Positions 1 to 9,694 are shown, counted from the stretch's first letter. The stretch is DNA of 64,000 bases from Haloplanus sp. CK5-1 (GCF_037201915.1 NZ_CP147505.1:1798001-1862000); one strand, 5' to 3'. A program made the numbers and translations. The notes: generated by a model from the letters alone, not told the origin.

Positions 1-144
1 CGTGACAGATCAATGATGGGAGAGTATACGAACCCTTGGTACGTTAACGTCTTGGGGGGGCTCGGATACCTCGTTATTATTGGTATCATCGTCAACTACC
101 TCCAGACGGTGCTTGCCGAGTTTGGCATCAACCTTCTGGGATAG
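1..144 (+). CDS. NRAMP-family metal transporter, C-terminal end only
   Basis: Only the last 47 codons lie in the window, in frame from base 1 to the TAG at 142-144. The residues MGEYTNPWYVN followed by a hydrophobic helix (VLGGLGYLVIIGIIV) resemble the last transmembrane region of NRAMP proton-coupled Mn/Fe transporters, where an MGxYxN motif precedes the final helix. The family assignment rests on this short stretch. The gene starts upstream of the window, so its intactness is unknown. The downstream neighbour is a decayed acetyltransferase gene on the same strand. Confidence 0.55.
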   Translation, partial: RDRSMMGEYTNPWYVNVLGGLGYLVIIGIIVNYLQTVLAEFGINLLG

Positions 145-211
145 TACGGGTATCGTTCGATTCAGTCCAATCTTCGAGTTGTTTCACCACCCTGTACGCA
201 GTTATGCATCT

Positions 212-981
212 ATGTGGCTTCGAACAGCCTGTTTGACGCCAGAGGACCACTTGGAGGCTTACAAGCTCGCGCCGGCCGTCGTCTGGAATCAGACCAAGGA
301 GGATTGGCAGCGATTATTTGACCTGTACCCCGAGAACTGCTTTGGCGGATACGTCGACGGGGAACTCGTTGCAACGAGTACGCTTGCAACTTATGAGAAC
401 CGACTGGCCTATGTCGGGATGGTCCTCGTCGCCCCGGATCATCGCAGATAAGGCTATGGGAGTATGATGTTTTAAAAACATTAAACATAGGCTTGGAGGC
501 TGATCTTGATATCATCGGTATCGATGCTACTGATGCCGGCCGAAATGTCTACGAGGCGTACGGGTTCGAACGTATCGAGGGAATAGACCGCCTTCGAGGT
601 ACGCCCTCGGCGTCAGATTTCGATATATCGGCTGGATCGGTTTCGAATGTTGACGCCGTCGTCGAGTTCGATATCGGCCGATCGGGAACAATCAGAGAGC
701 GGCTGTTCGAACGTTTGTACGATGCCAAGATAGTGCCTTGTCTACGTGTACCCGCCGATGGGGAACTACGCGGCTTCGCCGCCGTGCGGCCGGGTCGAAC
801 CTGCCCAAAAGTGGGTCCAATCGTCGTGAGTGATGGGAACGCATTTGAAGACTTGCTCGCCGCTGTCGGAGCTCACGTCGACAGCGAGGTTGTTGTCGAT
901 GCGCTTGACCGTGACCAGTTCGGTGGGCTTCTCGAACGGGCGTGGCTGTCGGTCAGCCGACCCCTGCACAGGATGATATAG
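212..981 (+). pseudogene. GNAT-family N-acetyltransferase, broken by stops and a frameshift
   Basis: The N-terminal piece starts at ATG 212 and reads through a typical GNAT core, including GGYVDGELVATSTL and YVGMVLVAPDHRR, the start of the acetyl-CoA loop. The expected R-R-x-G-Y-G motif is cut by TAA at 449-451, with GYGSMMF following directly. A second TAA comes shortly after, and a frameshift near 475-490 moves the rest into another frame. That frame carries IGIDATDAGRNVYEAYGF, a standard GNAT C-terminal motif, and continues to the stop at 979-981 with what looks like a second GNAT-like half. The enzyme would have acetylated an unknown small substrate. At least two disabling changes make this a pseudogene, like much of the surrounding region. 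Confidence 0.8.
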
Positions 982-1025
982 GAAGAGACGATTCCGGGGC
1001 TCGTTGGCGTCGGGGACCAATAACT

Positions 1026-1166
1026 GATCTAAACTTAAATATTTCTGGCGCAATCAGCATCATTGGTCCGACGAGCTGGATGGGCGAGAGCCGGTTTTAT
1101 AATGAGCTTCCGGATGTGATCACGAAAATTGTCAAAATTATTGAAAACAACGCAACATCTATTTGA
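1026..1166 (+). pseudogene. IclR-type regulator, C-terminal remnant
   Basis: This frame reads NLNISGAISIIGPTSWM, then RFYNELPDVITKIVKIIE, and ends at TGA 1164-1166. It matches the end of IclR-family effector-binding domains, which typically read G-A-I-S-x-x-G-P-x-S followed by a helix beginning R-F-x-x-E-L. No DNA-binding domain or start codon lies upstream, since the decayed GNAT gene ends at 981. I therefore read this as a leftover of a transcription regulator, possibly of the sugar-acid genes that follow (epimerase, SDR, enolase-like). It is short, so the call is tentative. Confidence 0.5.
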
Positions 1167-1427
1167 AGACGGGAGAGGTTATACAGTGTTCGTCCACCAA
1201 AGGAGAAGGCATTCCCAGCGGTTGCTAGTTCGTATTCAGTTTGGAGCGGTGAATCGGTGACAACCACCTGACGCCGATCTCAACAGTCATAGTCTCATAG
1301 TGACTGATACAGCACGACTCAATCGGGAAAAAACCTAATTACAGGCCCCGTTTCTATAGTTCCTGTTGCGGATGTAATACCGGGTAAAACGGTCGATGAC
1401 CCAACAAATCCCGGCTCCAAACATAAT

Positions 1428-2468
1428 ATGACCGAAAAACCCCTACAATCAATCAGCACGGAAGCAGAATTGTCCGACAGCCTCTCGGAGCCTTACCCCG
1501 AAGATATCGAGTTTGCTGGAGAGCTTGACGGAGACGTGATGGTCCTCGGAGCAGCAGGGAAGATGGGACCGACGCTGATTAAACGGATTATGCGTGCGAG
1601 CGACCGAGCTGGGGTCGACCGGAGGGTATACGCTGTCTCCCGATACTCTAATCCGGATGACAAGTCGAAGCTTGAGTCGCTAGGCGCCGAGACGGTCAAG
1701 ATGGACCTTCTAGAAGAGGGGGCACTGGATTCGCTACCAGACTGTGAGAACGTAATTTATATGGTCGGTATGAAGTTCGGAGCATCCGGGCGAGAGCCCC
1801 AAACGTGGGCTATCAATTCTTACCTTCCGGGAGAGGTCGCCCGACGATTTTCGGATTCGCAGATAGTAGCTTTTTCTACCGGAAACGTGTACCCCCCAGT
1901 TTCGGTCGATTCAGGAGGGTGTACTGAGTCTGACGATGCTGGGCCAGTTGGAGAATACGGCCAATCGTGTCTGGGCAGGGAACGTGTCTTCCAATACTTT
2001 AGCGAGCGGAATGACACTCCGACTCTTCTCTTCCGATTGAATTATGCTGTTGAGGCGCGATACGGCGTGCTAGCGGATATTGCAAAATGGGTTTACCACG
2101 GTGATCCAGTGCCCTTGAACATGGGATACGTAAACGTTATTTGGCAGGGTGACGCGAACTCGATTTGCTTCCGCTCCTTAGGACTGACTGATTCACCGGC
2201 CGAAGTGCTCAACGTTACCGGTCCTGAGACGCTATCAGTCCGGTCACTTGCAGAGAAGTTCGCCGATCGGTTTGGAACAGATGTCGTTTTCGAAGGAGAG
2301 GAACAGGACACAGCACTCCTCAACGATGCTAGTCGGTGTCACAACCACTTTGAGAAGCCCAGGGTTCCCGTCGATGATATAATCGACCTCGTCGCGGCCT
2401 GGATGGAAGCGGATAATCCGATGATGGATAAACCGACCAAGTTCCACGTTCGAAGTGGGGAGTTCTAG
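1428..2468 (+). CDS. NAD-dependent epimerase/dehydratase family protein
   Basis: This 346-residue protein has a Rossmann fold of the extended SDR (epimerase/dehydratase) type. The nucleotide-binding loop is VLGAAGKMGPTLIKR at about residues 40-54, a GxxGxxG variant. Later segments include VIYMVGMKFG, AFSTGNVYPP and LLFRLNYAVE, a Rossmann strand order usual for NAD-dependent sugar epimerases and uronate dehydrogenases. The usual YxxxK is not obvious; the nearest candidate is EYGQSCLGRER, where the lysine position is not conserved. The reaction is unknown. Neighbours on the same strand are an IS remnant and an SDR gene, and the degraded enolase-like gene lies further on, so a role in sugar or sugar-acid metabolism is an inference. 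The frame is intact. Confidence 0.75.
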   Translation: MTEKPLQSISTEAELSDSLSEPYPEDIEFAGELDGDVMVLGAAGKMGPTLIKRIMRASDRAGVDRRVYAVSRYSNPDDKSKLESLGAETVKMDLLEEGALDSLPDCENVIYMVGMKFGASGREPQTWAINSYLPGEVARRFSDSQIVAFSTGNVYPPVSVDSGGCTESDDAGPVGEYGQSCLGRERVFQYFSERNDTPTLLFRLNYAVEARYGVLADIAKWVYHGDPVPLNMGYVNVIWQGDANSICFRSLGLTDSPAEVLNVTGPETLSVRSLAEKFADRFGTDVVFEGEEQDTALLNDASRCHNHFEKPRVPVDDIIDLVAAWMEADNPMMDKPTKFHVRSGEF

Positions 2469-2740
2469 CGGTACGGAGAGTGCAGTTGGCGTCGCAGGAC
2501 ACCTAATTTTCTTTTTTGGCTGATCGTGGTCGGCGACGACGACAAGCAGTTCTATCGACCCGCAGTAAAGCCTATTTGAATATCATATTGGGTTCGATGA
2601 TAATTATAATCAGTACCGTCGGCGTGTCCTATCTAAGTTAGTGTTCTAGCACCTAAGATAGAGATACGCAAAATGGGACTCAAGTCTTAATTACGAATAG
2701 GATGCAACAAATAGCATATTAGTAAATTCGGGATTTCAGA

Positions 2741-3112
2741 CACGCCGTTCAGGAGGTGTGTGGCGATATTGGAGAGATCACGCTGAGCGAGGTGTGTGAG
2801 GTCGACGAGATCTACGTGAGGGGGTGAGAAAGGGTGATTTTGTGTACGGACGAGTACTCAATCTATGATGACATCAACGAGTACGATTGAATTGACGCTC
2901 ATCTCGCTTATAAGTACGATGACGCGTACGTCATCAACGATGCTTACGTCAACATGTACGAGAACCGCCACAGCTTCATTCGCCAGTGGCTGGCGAAGTT
3001 CAGAGGTGTCTGCAAGCACTATCTCTAGGGCTACATCGACTTCCTCAACCTTCTGCAAAATGAAACGAGAGATCGGCTCAACGCAATCCTAAGTTACGAC
3101 TCATCCGTATGA
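2741..3112 (+). pseudogene. IS1595-type transposase remnant
   Basis: Two frames together show pieces of an IS1595/ISXO2-like DDE transposase. The first is HAVQEVCGDIGEITL followed by CEVDEIYVRG, the first catalytic Asp region. After an internal deletion and frameshift come INDAYVNMYENRHSFIRQWL and AKFRGVCKHYL, the typical C-terminal motif with Asn/Glu, and then GYIDFLNLL. There are in-frame stops (after NEYD and after KHYL) and no inverted repeats that I can identify. The remnant lies between the epimerase and SDR genes and marks an old insertion in this cluster. The preceding 270 bases (2469-2740) hold no gene that I recognise. Confidence 0.7.
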
Positions 3113-3186
3113 GCAATGAAGGAGTTCACCACTTTGGGGCTCCGTAGAGCGAGAGATATATTGCCGATCAGAGTGCCGTGTTGTTG

Positions 3187-3924
3187 ATGGCAACTGTCAT
3201 AGTTACCGGGTCATCACGGGGAATCGGTCGCGCGACGGCGCTACGATCTGCCGAAGACGGGTACGACGTCGTCGTCAACTACGTCAGCAACGGGGACGCT
3301 GCCGCGGAAGTCGTTGAGGAGATAGAGGAGCGAACGGACAGGGACTCGATTGCCGTGCAGGCCGATGTCAGCGAATATGACGCTGCCGAACGACTCGTTG
3401 AGATTACTGTGTCGGAGTTCGGTGGAGTTGATCACGTCGTCAACAACGCCGGCATTGACCAGCACCTCCACACTGCAGACCTATCTCCAGAGGACTTCGA
3501 ACACGTCATGAAGGTGAACCTGAACGGCGCGTTCCACGTATCAAAAGCCGCTCTTGAGCACCTGTACGAGTCCACAGTTCCCGAGGGGCCATCCATCTGC
3601 AATATGTCGTCTATCGCCGCTTACACAGGGGCAAGCATCGAATGCCACTACTCTGCCTCGAAGTCTGGCCTCGTGGGACTCACGAAGAGCCACGCACAAG
3701 ACTTCGCCCCTAAGGTTCGTGTCAATGCTATCGCGCCTGGCGACATCGAGACAGAAATGCTCGCAGGCCGATCAGAGGAACACCGTCAGGCACAACTTGA
3801 GCGTATCCCACTTAATCGGTTTGGACAACCCGGAGACATCGCAGAGACGGCGGCATTCCTCCGAGAGGCGGCGTTTGTAACAGGCGAAACAGTCCACGTC
3901 AACGGTGGCGAACTGATGTACTAG
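3187..3924 (+). CDS. SDR-family oxidoreductase (FabG-like)
   Basis: A classical short-chain dehydrogenase of 245 residues when started at ATG 3187; an upstream GTG at 3178 would add three residues. The cofactor motif TGSSRGIG is near residues 6-13, followed by NNAG. The active site is S142 (in MSSIAAYT), Y155 and K159 (YSASK), and the C-terminus carries the usual FVTGETVHVNGGE. Such enzymes reduce or oxidise a carbonyl or alcohol with NAD(P)H, and the substrate cannot be read from the sequence. The gene looks intact although an IS remnant and several pseudogenes surround it. It converges on the M42 peptidase gene 53 bases downstream. Confidence 0.85.
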   Translation: MATVIVTGSSRGIGRATALRSAEDGYDVVVNYVSNGDAAAEVVEEIEERTDRDSIAVQADVSEYDAAERLVEITVSEFGGVDHVVNNAGIDQHLHTADLSPEDFEHVMKVNLNGAFHVSKAALEHLYESTVPEGPSICNMSSIAAYTGASIECHYSASKSGLVGLTKSHAQDFAPKVRVNAIAPGDIETEMLAGRSEEHRQAQLERIPLNRFGQPGDIAETAAFLREAAFVTGETVHVNGGELMY

Positions 3925-3977
3925 ACACCGTGAGGATCAACCTCAACCCGACTGCCATCGTATAGATTTGCGAGTGA

Positions 3978-5042
3978 CTATCCCGATCTCACCGAGCTAC
4001 GGGCCGGGAACTCCGACTCACAGGCCTCGGCGAGTACTGCGACGGTCTCCTTCGCGTCGGCAAGCGAGATAGTTTCGACCGGCGAGTGGGTGTACCGACA
4101 AGGAACGCCGATCGCCCCGGCGTGCCGACCACCGCGCACCCGCTGCAACTCCGAGGCGTCGGTAGTCCCATTTATCATGACCCCGAACTGGGAGTCAACA
4201 CCGGTTCGTTCGGCGGCTTGCCGGAGCCACGAGAGCGTCTGGCGGTCGACCAGTATCCCGTCGAAGAGGTACTCATTACCGTCGGCCAGTTCGATGACAG
4301 GGCCGTCGCCTAAATTGATGTCTTGTCCCCCGCCGTCGGCTGCCGGATAATCGTCGGAGGGGAATATCTCGACGGCGATGCCGACGTCGGGATCAACACT
4401 GTAGCCGATCGCGCGTGCTCCCCGCAGTCCGATTTCCTCTTGAACGGTCGCAACGTAATGAACCGTTGAGTCCGTCTCCATCTGCTGTGCGAGTTTAACC
4501 AGTATCGCGAGCGCGATCCGGTCATCGATTGCTCGCCCGGCTACCCGCTCATAGCCCAGTTCTGTCACCGTCTGATTCCAAGTGGCGTGGTCACCCGGTT
4601 CAATATTGAGCGCCTGCACCTCCTTCGGAGATTCGGCACCGACATCGATGTAGAGGTCGTCAGCCAGGAGTCGCTCGCGTTCGTCGGGCGTCGTGTGGTG
4701 ACGGCACTTAGTACCAATGACACCTGGAACCTCATCCGGACCAATGACGACCTCCTGGCCGATGAAGTTCCCTTTATAGTGCCCTCCAACCTTGGAGTAG
4801 CTGACGAAGCCGTCGTCGGTGACGCCGTCCACCAACAGCGTCAACTCGTCGGTGTGGCCCGTAATTAATATTTCGTGGTCTGACGGCCCTTCGTCCGTCG
4901 CCACGACGTTACCCATCGCATCCCATTCAATATTATCTACGTGAGGCGCGATGCGGTCCTCAAAGACTTCGGCAACTGCCCCTTCGTCACCTGCTGGTCC
5001 ACGTGCCGCGACAAACGCCTCCAGTTCGTCTCTGAGGGACAT
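3978..5042 (-). CDS. M42-family metallopeptidase
   Basis: This 354-residue protein matches the M42 glutamyl/deblocking aminopeptidase family in length and motifs. They are ITGHTDEL (first metal His and Asp), GRAIDDR (bridging Asp), VQEEIGLRGA (catalytic Glu), VEIFPSDD, and CRYTHSPVE (late metal His). All expected metal ligands appear to be present, so the enzyme is probably active. Related TET-type peptidases form large cytoplasmic complexes that trim peptides from the N-terminus. The ATG at 5042 is the natural start. Upstream on the other strand lies the decayed enolase-like gene. Expression appears to be from its own promoter, as no gene on the same strand is close. Confidence 0.85.
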   Translation of the reverse strand: MSLRDELEAFVAARGPAGDEGAVAEVFEDRIAPHVDNIEWDAMGNVVATDEGPSDHEILITGHTDELTLLVDGVTDDGFVSYSKVGGHYKGNFIGQEVVIGPDEVPGVIGTKCRHHTTPDERERLLADDLYIDVGAESPKEVQALNIEPGDHATWNQTVTELGYERVAGRAIDDRIALAILVKLAQQMETDSTVHYVATVQEEIGLRGARAIGYSVDPDVGIAVEIFPSDDYPAADGGGQDINLGDGPVIELADGNEYLFDGILVDRQTLSWLRQAAERTGVDSQFGVMINGTTDASELQRVRGGRHAGAIGVPCRYTHSPVETISLADAKETVAVLAEACESEFPARSSVRSG

Positions 5043-5169
5043 ACAGATATCAAAGACAAAGAGAGAAGTATAGGTGTTTCTATGCCCGGCTTTGTCAAGC
5101 CGTCTTCAACCGAGAGTTAACTCGACCGATTTAACCATTCTTCTGACATTGTGGCGGACTGTATCAGAG

Positions 5170-5577
5170 ACCCTCAGAGTCGCCAGTACCGAGATCCGGT
5201 TACTGAACTTCAGAACTCGGCTTCCCTTTGAGTTCGGCATCGCCACGATGACCAAGGTATCGGACTGCTTCGTCACGGTCGAGTTAGATATAGATGAGAC
5301 AGCGCGGGGCCGTGCTGCCGATCGTTTCCCACCCCGGTGGTTGAGGAAAGACGCATCACGCTCGCTCTAGGTGGAGAATCGCATTATTTTAGAGGTCGTC
5401 AACGGGCCTGTCAGCTCGCGGAGGGTATGGAGAGAGACTTCGTCTTCGACTGCTGGCGTCGCCTTTTTGAGACGCAGAGCAAGTGGGCACGGACAACCGA
5501 TTAGCCGCCTCTCCTGTGGAAATTCGGCGTCTCACTCGTTGATCGAGCCATGATCGACCCTTTCTGTCGCGAGAGAA
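5170..5577 (+). pseudogene. Enolase-superfamily (mandelate racemase-like) gene, N-terminal remnant
   Basis: One frame reads FRTRLPFEFGIATMTKVSD and then ARGRAADRFPPRWLRKDA. This is the capping-domain start of a family of enolase-superfamily proteins, in which a segment like R-T-R-x-P-F-x-F-G-I-A-T is conserved. The frame stops at 5370. Another frame continues with DFVFDCWRRLF, WARTTD, a stop, then PPLLWKFGVSLVDRAMIDPF, which is the next conserved segment of the same family. The catalytic barrel is missing altogether. The gene was therefore inactivated by at least one frameshift, one stop and a 3' deletion. Bases 5578-5778 hold no recognised gene, only the upstream region of the aminotransferase. 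Confidence 0.6.
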
Positions 5578-5778
5578 GTCAGACTGTCGCGAAGGCTATT
5601 GATAATGATGCATTTGGCATCCAGCCAGGGTACATTTTCTCCTGTATTACCTCTGCTAATTCGGAAAGATCCAGTTTCATCAGCTCCAATAGGAGCCGAA
5701 TCTTCCCACTCCTTTCGCGAAGTTAACGGCGCCGTCGATTACGGGAAGTTTTTTATTTAGATTATTAGACTTTATTCT

Positions 5779-6900
5779 ATGGGTGAATTCTCATCCCGAG
5801 TAGAGTCGATGTCCGAGAGCGGTATCGGAGAAGCCGTGGAGAGGGCCGGTGAAGATGCTATCAATCTAGGCCCTGGGCAGCCGGATTTTCCGACCATGCC
5901 CGAGGCGACTGAAGCAGCAATCGAGGCGATCAAGTCGGGGGAGGCTCACAACTATACTGACAGTCCGGGCATCCGTCCGCTCCGGGAGGCCATCCGTGAC
6001 AAGCATGAGAGGGACAACGGGTTCCGACCCTCACTGGACGGTGTCATCTGTACAGCCGGCGCCGCCGAGGCGCTGCACATTGCCCTTGAGGCTCACGTGG
6101 ACCCGGGCGACAAGGTTCTCCACCCCGCACCCGGGTTCGTCTCATATGACGCGCTAACACGGGTCGCAGGCGGGACCCCTGTCCCGTTGCCGCTTCGAGA
6201 TGACCTGACACTCGACCCAGCAACAGTTGCCGACTCCATCACCGATGATACTGCTGCAGTCGTTGTCAACAGCCCCGCGAACCCAACAGGTGCAGTCTAC
6301 CCTCCAGAGGACATGCGAGAACTTGCCCGGATAGCAGACGAACACGACATCGTACTCATCTCCGACGAAGTGTATGAGCGATTCGTGTTCGATGGCGAGC
6401 ATCGCTCACCAATGGAGTTCGCGGAGACCGACAGCGTTGTCGTCGTAAATGGGGCGTCGAAGACCTACTCGATGACAGGGTGGCGGTTGGGCTGGACCAT
6501 CGCGAGCGAGCGACGGACAAAACGGATGTTTCGCGTTCACCAGTATTCTCAGGTGTGTGCCAGCGCCCCAGCGCAGTACGCCGCAAGGGCTGCCCTCGAA
6601 GCCCCTCAAGACTGGGTTGACAATATGGTAGCGACGTTCGAGCGTCGGCGGAACGTCCTCCTTGATGGGCTAGCGGACATGGGGCTTGAGGTCCCGACGC
6701 CGAAGGGGGCGTTCTATGCAATGGTGGATGTCCCTGAAGGTTGGGTTGAGGAGGTACTCGACCGCGGCGTCGTGGTCGTCCCCGGAGAGGCCTTCGGCAA
6801 CGGCGGAGAGGGGTACGCCCGCATCTCCTACGCCACTGACACAGATACCATTGAGGCTGGACTCGATATAATGGCGGAGGCAACGCGGGCAGTCCGGTAG
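5779..6900 (+). CDS. Pyridoxal-phosphate aminotransferase, class I/II
   Basis: This 373-residue protein has the fold type I aminotransferase motifs. They are INLGPGQPDFPT near the N-terminus, NSPANPTGAVY (the Asn that contacts PLP), LISDEVYERF (the Asp that binds the PLP nitrogen), and NGASKTYSMTGWRLGW with the PLP lysine at K228. The C-terminal RISYATD includes the carboxylate-binding arginine. It would transfer an amino group between an amino acid and a 2-oxo acid; substrate is not readable. It resembles the second aminotransferase at 44905. An AT-rich stretch (5750-5775) just upstream could hold its promoter. It converges on the broken serS gene. Confidence 0.85.
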   Translation: MGEFSSRVESMSESGIGEAVERAGEDAINLGPGQPDFPTMPEATEAAIEAIKSGEAHNYTDSPGIRPLREAIRDKHERDNGFRPSLDGVICTAGAAEALHIALEAHVDPGDKVLHPAPGFVSYDALTRVAGGTPVPLPLRDDLTLDPATVADSITDDTAAVVVNSPANPTGAVYPPEDMRELARIADEHDIVLISDEVYERFVFDGEHRSPMEFAETDSVVVVNGASKTYSMTGWRLGWTIASERRTKRMFRVHQYSQVCASAPAQYAARAALEAPQDWVDNMVATFERRRNVLLDGLADMGLEVPTPKGAFYAMVDVPEGWVEEVLDRGVVVVPGEAFGNGGEGYARISYATDTDTIEAGLDIMAEATRAVR

Positions 6901-7072
6901 TTCCACGGATCGATTCCCACGAGCGTGGAGCAAGCCCTGTCAGAAGCAATAGCCGGGACCGAACACAGCTACAATCTTCAGCGTGATGGTGCTTGGGACA
7001 CCGCCGATTCTTTCTTATCTATAGAAGCTTCTCACGTAACTTGGCACTATACAGCGAACACAGTCGAATGGA

Positions 7073-8432
7073 TCAATTGCTTCCCCCGTCACCCACCGCG
7101 GACTCTCCCACCCTGGGGTGACCCTCAATGAGCTCTTGACCACCCATGTATGGGCGTAGCGCTTCCGGAATCGTAATGGTCCCATCAGCGTTCTGGTAGT
7201 ACTCCATAATACCCACGACAATGCGAGGCAGCGCCAGGCCCGAGGCGTTCAGTGTGTGGAGGTACTCCGCCTTCTCGTGCTGCTCAGGTCTGTACTGGAG
7301 CCCCGCCCGCCGCGCCTGGAAGTCGGTGAAATTCGAAGCCGACGAAACCTCCAGCCAGCGGCCGCCACGGTCCGGACCGTCGTTCATATCGTCGGCTGGT
7401 GCCCACACCTCCAGATCGTACTGGCGGTAGTGAGGGAAACCCATATCGCCGGTACAGATTTCGATCACACACCTCGCTGGCCTCGTCAATTAGTTCCTGG
7501 TGACGCTTCTCCGAGTTTTCCGGGCGGACAAAGTTGACGAGTTCGACCTTGTTGAACTGGTGGATACGTACGTACCCACGGGTTTCCGTCCCGTGTTCCC
7601 CCGCTTCACGGCGGAAATTCGGAGAGTATGCGACATGTTTGATCGGGAGGTCCTTGTCCAGCATTATCTCACCACGGTACATGTTCGTCACAGGGACCTC
7701 CGCTGTCGGCAGTAGCCAGTGGTCATCGTCCTCGTACTGCTCGTCGTTGCTACCACCGACCCGGTAGACATCGTCGACGAACTTCGGAAACTGACCCGTC
7801 CCAACCATCGATTCGGAATCGACCTGTATCGGAGGAAAGACGTCAACGTATCCATGTTCCTCACGGTGGAGGTCTGTCATAAAGTTGATTAACGCATACT
7901 CAAGACGGGCGCCGTCGCCCTTCAGAAACTGGAAACCGCCACCGGCAACCTTGGCACCACGCTGGAAGTCAATGATGTCCAGATCCTCCGCGAGGTCGTA
8001 GTGCGGTACGACGTCGTCGGGCAGGTCGTGCAGGTCGTCGAACCCCCAGCGACGTATCTCCGGGTTGTCGGTCTCATCCTCACCGACGGTCGCTTCTTCG
8101 TCAGGGACGTTCGGTACCTTCAGTAACTCTCTCTCAAGTTCCTCCTCCACTTCCACGGCTTCTGATTCCACCTTGGCGAGCTTCTCTTTCAGTTCTTGCG
8201 ACTGTTCAATCGCCTCCACGGCGGCCCCTTCATTACCTTCCTGTATCAGATCTCCGACACGATCGCTGATCTCGTTACGCTCGTGGCGGAGCTTATCTCC
8301 TTTTCGTTTCAGCTTCCGCCACTCTTCATCCAATTCAAGAAGTTGCTCAAGATCAACGTTGTCGACACCTTTCGCATCAAGCGCACGTCGGACTTCATCG
8401 GGGTTCTCGCGAATGAACTGTCTACTGAGCAC
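7073..8432 (-). pseudogene. serS: Seryl-tRNA synthetase, frameshifted by a small deletion
   Basis: The GTG at 8432 starts a normal SerS N-terminus (LSRQFIRENPDEVRRALD) with the long coiled-coil tRNA-binding arm rich in K, R and E. The catalytic core follows, including TAEVPVTNMYRGE, YSPNFRREAGEHGTETRG and the motif 2 region RIHQFNKVELVNFV. The frame is lost at about 7464-7476. There ELIDEASEV is followed directly, in another frame, by [24 protein letters not shown]. Some eight to ten codons normally found between these segments are missing, so a deletion not divisible by three occurred. The rest, including motif 3 ([12 protein letters not shown]), continues to the stop at 7073. Another serS must exist elsewhere if this sequence is correct. 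Confidence 0.85.
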
Positions 8433-8517
8433 GGACGAAGTAACAAGAAAATGGAAAAAAGTCTTCGAACGAATTAGCGATGTCATAGAACAGTTATCAC
8501 ACCAAAGAGGGTAGTGT

Positions 8518-9085
8518 TTAGTTTGGAGCATTGAGCCAGGCAGCAAACGTTTGGAGCCATTTTTCAGCAATTTCAGGCTGTACGTGGCTCAGACAGTTTG
8601 AGAGCGACGAAGTTCGGCGATTGAGTTCTCGAAAAATTCCTTCGATGGCATTCCGAGTTCCATTTCGTTTAGATGGAATACGGAGTGGTGTTCTGACCAT
8701 CGCAGTTTGGAGCTGTTGAGCGCCATTAACCAGAAATACAGCGGATTCGTTATTGTGTTTCTGGCGAATTTCTCGGAGCAAGACTTCGGTCAATACTGTC
8801 GTTGTAGTCGTAAACAGCCGCAGATGAAGCAGCTTGTTTGTGTCGAGATCAGCTGTGCATACAGCCAGAAATGCTGATCGTTAATTCGAATCACAGTATC
8901 CTCAACAAGGACGTGATTCGGACTTCGACCATCCGTAGGCTGTAGATTGGCTTTTGAACCCAATCGTGGATTACTTCCGAGATTGCTCGACACTCAACTC
9001 TTCGAGAATCGAGACGGTATTTTATAACGACAGCCCCGCCAACTGCAGTTGAATACCGAGCTTCATCGTCCGACTCGATGCCCGC
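8518..9085 (-). pseudogene. IS6-family transposase, decayed
   Basis: Fragments in several minus-strand frames line up with the better-preserved IS6-type transposase at 21122. They are MKLGIQLQLAGLSL then a stop; KANLQPTDGRSPNHV then EDTVIRINDQHFWLY; and LREIRQKHNNESAVFLVNGA, ending AEKWLQTFAAWLNAPN. Frameshifts and stops separate the pieces. The catalytic DDE order can be followed, but no single frame covers it. I could not identify terminal inverted repeats. It sits directly upstream of the broken serS gene and next to a decayed phosphoesterase-like fragment. Confidence 0.8.
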
Positions 9086-9164
9086 TTCAAGACGCTCATC
9101 GAATTGGTAGATTGAGCCAGCAAGCCGACCGTCGTCGCAAGCCATATCCCCCCGTTCAACATCC

Positions 9165-9406
9165 ACGGACAGCACTCGCACGACGGGGACGACCGTTTCG
9201 GCCCCGTGGCGCTTCGGGTCGCACTGGTGGCGACTGGTTTGGGCGCCTGTCTCTCTGGACACACTCATGAACGGGGGCTGACAGCGGTCCCGACTACCAG
9301 CGGGCATTCGTACGTACACAACCCCGGCGACGCGGAGGTCTCAAGTGTTTCTATAAACCGGGATGGGGCTCTCCGGGCGAAGCAAGTCGATGTCGCATGG
9401 CAGTGA
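9165..9406 (+). pseudogene. Possible metallophosphoesterase C-terminal fragment
   Basis: The frame reads IHGQHSHDGDDRFGPVALRV, then CLSGHTHERGLTAVP and HSYVHNPGDAEVSSVSI, ending at TGA 9404-9406. The SGHTHE segment resembles the G-H-x-H metal-binding motif near the end of calcineurin-like phosphoesterases. No start or N-terminal part is present, because the decayed IS6 element lies immediately upstream. I regard it as the leftover end of a gene truncated by that insertion. The match is short and the identity is uncertain. Bases 9407-9529 contain only the promoter region of the next gene. Confidence 0.3.
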
Positions 9407-9529
9407 CCTAGGGGGCTTTTTTGAAGACACAGTCCTCGCCGGTCAGTCTATCATAGTGTCTAAGGCGGGATATAAATGTTAGCCATATGAGGAAATAATT
9501 TTATACAAAGTGCTACTTGACATCGAGAT

Positions 9530-9691
9530 ATGGCGACAACAAACGTTGCTTGTCCGTACTGTGGTTCTGAAACGAGATTAACTATCCCGGAGGACGAAAC
9601 CCTTGATGACTTTTTCACGAACCACAAAAACGGGAATATAACTGGTGGATGTGGTGAATGTAGTAAAAGATTTGGGGCGCGTACCAGCTAA
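9530..9691 (+). CDS. Small zinc-ribbon protein, 53 residues
   Basis: The ATG at 9530 opens a 53-residue frame with two CxxC knuckles, ACPYCGSET near residue 8 and GGCGECSKRF near residue 40, so it should bind one zinc. An AT-rich TATA-like element (TTTATAC at about 9500) lies about 29 bases before the ATG, which fits a leaderless transcript, the common arrangement in haloarchaea. The gene is followed after only three bases by the start at 9695, so the two are probably co-transcribed. GC content is low for a haloarchaeal gene, which suggests transfer from a virus or plasmid. Function unknown. Confidence 0.6.
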   Translation: MATTNVACPYCGSETRLTIPEDETLDDFFTNHKNGNITGGCGECSKRFGARTS

Positions 9692-9694
9692 TGT

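Noticed and set aside
2600-2680. Imperfect inverted repeat (ctatctaagtt ... acctaagatag)
   Set aside because: Short, mismatched and without context; probably chance in an AT-rich intergenic stretch or an old IS end.
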